From Epiperipatus broadwayi (taxonomy: Eukaryota > Onychophora > Udeonychophora > Euonychophora > Peripatidae): a DNA stretch of 64,000 nucleotides. The translations under genes were made by a program, and so were the position numbers. The stretch is from NCBI GenBank assembly GCA_028023455.1, contig JAQFVV010006208.1, positions 5,068,963-5,132,962 on the forward strand. Reading direction: 5' to 3'. This document shows positions 59,156 to 64,000 of this stretch, one piece after another. The notes under the pieces are model-generated. The model was not told the DNA's origin. It worked only from the letters and a program-made list of their open reading frames with translations, and ran no database searches. Each line of letters begins with the position of its first letter. Position 1 is the first letter of the stretch.

Positions 59156-59485
59156 GTTAGAAAGTTTTGGTATTTTTGTAATTAATGTCATAATTTGTTC
59201 ATACATATAAAATAAGCTTGTGCAAAGTGAATAAAATTTTTATGACCTAATTGAAATAATTTTGAGGCATATATAGCTTATTATTATATAAACATACATC
59301 TGTCGACCATGCTTAATTCAGGACTTGATTTTCTTGTGAGCTTGATAATTCAAATGACAAAGTATTTTTATAAATTTAATTCTATACATCATAGCAAAGA
59401 GACAGTATCTCATTTTTTCATTACGATTTTCACTTATCCTAATTTTGAATATCTGTATTTAATTTTTATTAGCAATTTATATATA
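59156..59485. other. Sequence after Ig2: intron or 3' untranslated region
   Basis: Either the intron after a GTTAGA donor, or the 3' end of the gene with stop TAG at 59158-59160 and an AATAAA near 59231. The sequence alone does not decide. Confidence 0.4.
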
Positions 59486-59832
59486 ATCATGTAGGAGGAA
59501 ACCCAAACATTCAGACATGCATTATTGGTATTAATTTTCTTGCACTCACCCATTAATAGATGTTTTAAAAGCATAGGTGAAACATCTATGCTTAGAGCTT
59601 ATTATTATATAAACCATATATTGACTGTGCTTATTGTTAAAATGATGTTGCCTTGACAACAGTTTTGAAGTTGTTGATTGTTATTGATATTCGGGATTGT
59701 CTAAGTGTTGACTGGTTTTTAATAAATTCAATTCTATACATCACTTTTAATACATCTAATGATGAGTGAGTGCAAGCCAATTAATACCAATAGAACATGT
59801 CTGAATATTCTGAGTCCCCCTCCTCCACATGA
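59486..59832. mobile_element. Inverted-repeat element with a Penelope-like flank motif in the loop
   Basis: Arms of about 83 bp (ATTCAGACATG, TTGGTATTAATT, TTGCACTCAC). The loop holds GTTGCCTTGACAACAG followed by TTTGAAG, which also occurs in the direct repeats of the 30360-31324 fragment. Confidence 0.65.
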
Positions 59833-60679
59833 TTAACTTTTTGTTTTATAATTAATATATTTTATTAAACATAAATATATTTTTACTACTATCAATTTTA
59901 CTTTATATATATATATATATCAGCAAATATAATATTATTTATAAATTCGTCTGTCAGTGCAGGTTCAGTTACATTAGTGAGTCAGAATTTGCATTGAAAA
60001 AGAATTCGTGAACAAAAGCTTTTATATAATAAATTGTGATATTCTGTGGATCAATTTAAATCCATATTAGCTGAACCTTCAATTATTTGTAATGGATGTT
60101 TTTGCTTTGACAGTGTATTTATTTTACATGTGAAAACCGATTTGAAGAAAATCATACTTTATAAATAAGGCAGTGAGATTTGTTTTCTAAATTTTAACTG
60201 TTAAATGCTACTCAGGGTGGGGGACATGCTGTAAGCTGTGCAAGTAGTAAAGAAATAGAATATGTAAGCTTACACAATCGCTATGACGTAGTTAATGCAA
60301 AAAGATAACCAATGGCAGGCTCACAACAACTGGACCTTGTATTAATCTAATCGATTGAAGGTAATCAGGTGAAAGGAAATGAACCAGAAAATAATAGAAA
60401 AACAATTATGATTAATGTATGTCTATTTATATTATAATTTCTTTATTTCTAACCCTATTTGGTTCATTTTATTCTTTTAAGTAATTCTAAATGTTTATTT
60501 CTCTTTTCATCAAATAATGTAATTCTTATAAATTCGTTATAGTTGAGTATTATGAAAAGGTAACAATTGAAGTTCAAAAGTTTTATAATACACTGATTAT
60601 GCTTTCAGCAGATTTCTGTCAGATTCGTGCTGTTTAAAGTTAGCAGTTAGGAGTATACCTATATATATATATATAATAA
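59833..60679. other. Non-coding, nothing recognised
   Basis: AT-rich; a TA microsatellite lies near 60661-60680. Confidence 0.4.
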
Positions 60680-61602
60680 TAATAATTGAAATAATAAATT
60701 TAAAAGTTTACAAACTATTATAAACAATCCTTAAATCCACTGCAAAAAAGAGGATATATAAATTGTAAATCAAAAGTACCAATGATGCATAAGATGGCAA
60801 GTTTTATATCTTTTTTGTTTCGAAATGAAAAATTATGTCGTTACCAAAGTGATAAACTGAAAAATATTGAGATATTTGCCAAGGAATTGCTTGATGTTGG
60901 TTATAAAATGGAACAAATAAACAATACTTTATGTCAGTTTAAAAAAAGGTATAATGATTTAAAGGAAATGAAGATTAATAGTAAACAATGGATATCTATT
61001 CCATTTATTTCAAATCCAGAAGTGAAATTTTTTAAGGATTTATATAAGAATGTGTTTAATGTTTCATTCTAAGTTCCAAACAATATTAATAAATTAGTCA
61101 ATAATTCTAATGATGTCATACCTGTCAAGCAGAAAAGTAATGTCATATATAAAAATTTTTGTCATTGTATGCTATCATATATAGGTGAATCTAGGTGCAG
61201 TATTGAGAAAAGATTGAGGGAGCATGAATTGTTATATAAGTGTGTAAAAATAATGGTGATTTAATGTCTCCTTCAGTTTTCTTTGATTATGAAAAAACAT
61301 GTAAATATAAATTTAAATTTGATTTTGAAAATGTGAAAATTCTTCATGAAGAGAGAAACCATAATAAAAGAAAAATTAAAGAAGCAATTTTTATAAATAG
61401 TAATAAAATGCAGACAAGCTGCTAACATTAAAATACAAGATTCGTGGGATTTGAATTGATGACATTTGCTTCTGCTTTGTTTTTTTTTTAAATTTAATGG
61501 CAGTTGAGGAGGGTTAAGAAATTAATCGAAAGTACTTCTGCGGATTTAAGGATTGTGTATAATAGTTCGTAAACCGTTAAATTTATTATTTCAATTATAA
61601 TT
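60680..61602 (+). mobile_element. Penelope-like fragment between terminal inverted repeats
   Basis: Inverted ends of about 64 bp (60680-60743 and 61539-61602; AACTATTATAAACAATCC and GGATTGTGTATAATAGTT). Inside, the frame 60782-61072 has KLKNIEIFAKELLDVGY, resembling the C-terminal end of Penelope reverse transcriptase, and later pieces give SYIGESRCSIEKRLREHE and HEERNHNKRKIKEA, a GIY-YIG domain with frameshifts. The element at 38010-38334 is its internally deleted relative. Confidence 0.7.
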
Positions 61603-62055
61603 ACAATTTTGTTTTAATTAACGGACATTTTATTTATATTATATATAGGCAGTTTGATAACTGCTACAGATTAAATAGCACTAAGATTATAGCAGCAATC
61701 TGCCGAAAGCTTGCTTAGTGCATTATAAAAATTTTGAACTTCAATTATTGCTTTTTTATAATATTCAATTATAATGAGTTTAAAAGATTTATTTTTTTCC
61801 AATTTTCCTTTCCATTTATATCTTTAAAACCTTTAAATATTAAAAAAAAAAAAAACATGAAAGAAAAAAGATTACTTATTGAAAAAAAATGAAAATGCAG
61901 AAAAGAAATTGGATATTATTAAATATTTAAAGATAGAAGAATTTTGATAGATATATTGGAAAGAACTGTGTAAAGTGAAAGGAAATCAAAAGAAATATAT
62001 ATGTTAGATGGTATTAAGGAGAGATGATAATTAGGGTTTAATGAATAATATTTCT
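61603..62055. other. Non-coding, nothing recognised
   Basis: The first 40 bp (TTAATTAACGGACATTTTAT) repeat in inverse orientation at 37975-37995 and extend the terminal repeat. The rest is AT-rich. Confidence 0.4.
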
Positions 62056-63162
62056 GTAGTATAATTTTCACTACATCTTTCTCAGTCAAGGTAGGGATTG
62101 GTTTCTATCCACTTTTAACACTTCGTGTAGGGGTGTATTTATATACTACTAAGTATGTACGTATATTTATATATACACAAAATAAGTAGTATTTATTAAA
62201 ACGTTTGTATATCTGTAAAATAAAGTTAAATCTAAAAAACACCTAGCTAATTAAATAGTTTTGAATAAAAGTTTAGCTATATTGATAAATAATCAGTATT
62301 AGCATAGAGATTCATCTAAGATATAAAGAAAACCATTGCAACTCTGAATGTTTAGTTTCTTATCATATTTATTGATGATGGAAACATATTGCTAAAAATA
62401 GACAATTGGAATGTTAACTGTGTTATTTGATCAGGGATCGAATATGGAATTCTAGATATGGACCACCACATGGGCGGCTGATGGCCAATCAAGAGAGTCA
62501 ATCTAAAACCCCGAGGAGTGTGTGAAAAGGAACCAGAACAAAACTGAGAGAGTGCACTTGCTAGCTGAAGCTTTTGAATGACAGATGTGCCATTCCACAG
62601 GTGCTCCAGTCAGCCCCTTTCTGCACTTTAGTCTTGCAGAGAAGTTTAGCTCCAAACATGTGAAAGTAAACTTAGGAACATTGCAACAGGTTATACCAAT
62701 CTTTAATATTATTTTGTATGCATCAGGCCCATAATTTTATGTTATAGCATATGTATATAAAGTGTTCTGTTGCCTTAAAATTACTTGCCATGTCGTTTCA
62801 CATTATTCTAAGTATTTATTTGTGTTACTTATATTTGCAGTCCAGGAAGCAATAGAGTGCCACTGGACACAGCATAAACCCATGACCAAAGACATGTGAA
62901 AAAGATGTATGATCCCCAAGATGCACATTTCATGCTAAAGCAACATTCATCAGTTAGCCCATATCACAATCTCTTGCACATATCTTTTATCATTTTTCAG
63001 AATATATAGATAGCCAATTACTACTGTTTAACTGACAAATGTCAATTCTCATAACTTTGATTCAAGCCATTTAATAGTATATTATTAATATGCAAGGTGT
63101 TAAAGGTAGATAGAAACCAATCCCTACCTTGTGGGAGAGAGGTGTAGTGAAAATTATACTAC
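62056..63162. mobile_element. Terminal-inverted-repeat element, about 1.1 kb
   Basis: Ends of about 68 bp face inward: GTAGTATAATTTTCACTACA, GGTAGGGATTGGTTTCTATC. The interior contains a less AT-rich block (62450-62700), an R1 fragment (about 62868-62965) and no coding frame. It is probably a non-autonomous element or two solo ends that ended up facing each other. Confidence 0.6.
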
Positions 63163-63651
63163 AAAAAATTATTGGTAATTCTGGATATCTTTAAAATAGA
63201 TTTTGGCAAAGTATTTTTCAGAAGATGACTAATAATAACTTTTTTTCTTACCTAATATCGAGGAAATATAATATAAATACTATTTCTAGTGTAGTAGGAT
63301 TATACGGCAATTAATTAATTTTTTATTGAATGGTTTATCTTGTTTACTTTTAAAAGATTATTAACCACCTATAACAACTTAACTGAATTTACATTGAGTT
63401 TCTGTTGCACTTTCAACTCTCTTTAATTTAAAGTTAAATTAAATAATATTTCTAGAACGTTTACTGAGAATTAGTAATGGAAAGAAATTATGAATTAATT
63501 CAATATATTTTATTTCTTTCCTTATTCGTTTGTAATTCAATAAATAGGAAAGGTTCGCTACTAAGGAAAATTACAAAATTGTAACTACTTTATAGCTTAG
63601 CATTGCGTTTGATCAGTCTGCTCATATTCATAGTACAAAGATAAGTAGGTT
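63163..63651. other. Non-coding, nothing recognised
   Basis: AT-rich sequence between two inverted-repeat elements. Confidence 0.4.
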
Positions 63652-64000
63652 AATTAATATGCACGTTTTTAAATTTACATATACTACTTGCATGATAATG
63701 CAATGCATAAATCTTTTTTATTTAATCAAAGATAATTGCTTCCAGACCAGGCTCTCCATATAATCTATAAAATTAGTTGCAATGAACTCACTTGCAATGC
63801 GGTTTACTATGGTGAGTCTCGTGCCAACAGTACCTTTAGATTAGCTTATCTCAAGTATATATATATAAACACGCTAAAACAGATACCAACATAAAGTCAA
63901 TATTTTTATCGCAAACAATATCCAGGCGATAAACAAAAAAAATTCATGATTTGCATTATCATGCAAGTGGTATATGTAAATTTAAAAACTTACATATTAA
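63652..64000 (+). mobile_element. Penelope-like GIY-YIG fragment inside an inverted repeat, cut by window end
   Basis: Arms share TAAATTTACATATACTACTT and GCATGATAATGCAA with their reverse complement near the window end. Between them, near 63770-63850, the sequence gives YKISCNELTCNAVYYGESRA, close to the start of the GIY-YIG domain at 30660-30730. It is short and decayed. Confidence 0.6.

Overview
The window looks like animal nuclear DNA: very AT-rich, with small coding exons scattered through large repeat-filled introns, canonical GT/AG splice sites and many retroelement relics. Penelope-like GIY-YIG relics, RTE-like and other LINE debris and the style of the muscle protein suggest a lophotrochozoan, probably a mollusc and perhaps a cephalopod. 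The taxon is an inference, not a sequence match.

One plus-strand gene spans the window. Sixteen exons between 4179 and 59155 can be read in a consistent phase. They encode part of a large titin-like muscle protein: a four-exon module (A 49 aa, B 24 aa, C 15-17 aa, D 59-61 aa; about 150 aa in total) occurs three times (4179-14879, 19249-32326, 36294-46144). A shortened A-B copy follows (51680-52840), then two immunoglobulin I-set exons (58539-59155). The beginning of the gene lies upstream. Whether it ends at 59158-59160 or continues is unresolved.

The introns are crowded with mobile DNA. Main items: (1) a family of short palindromic insertions carrying hammerhead-ribozyme-like cores (CUGANGA - stem II - GAAA - NUH), usually one copy per strand, and in most cases flanked by short direct repeats that look like target-site duplications; (2) Penelope-like GIY-YIG endonuclease relics at 30360-31324, 49990-50345, 60680-61602 and 63652-64000; (3) an LTR retrotransposon on the minus strand, 24636-27272, with two LTRs, an ATTAC target duplication, gag, protease and an integrase-side remnant; (4) non-LTR retrotransposon relics at 14233, 32690, 33631, 44190, 48420 and 53830-57345; (5) several long inverted-repeat elements (16104-16750, 29549-30104, 36838-37638, 47750-48018, 51891-52446, 62056-63162); (6) tRNA-Gly-like and tRNA-Pro-like retroposed sequences; (7) a roughly 317-bp satellite-like array at 22070-23310; (8) a dispersed 300-450 bp repeat, called R1 here, found singly, in tandem and in inverted pairs.

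The most interesting signal is the set of hammerhead-bearing palindromes. They sit inside a transcribed gene, have definable ends and direct-repeat flanks, and occur beside Penelope-like relics, a retroelement class known to carry hammerhead motifs. All coordinates come from reading by eye, so repeat boundaries may be off by several bases.
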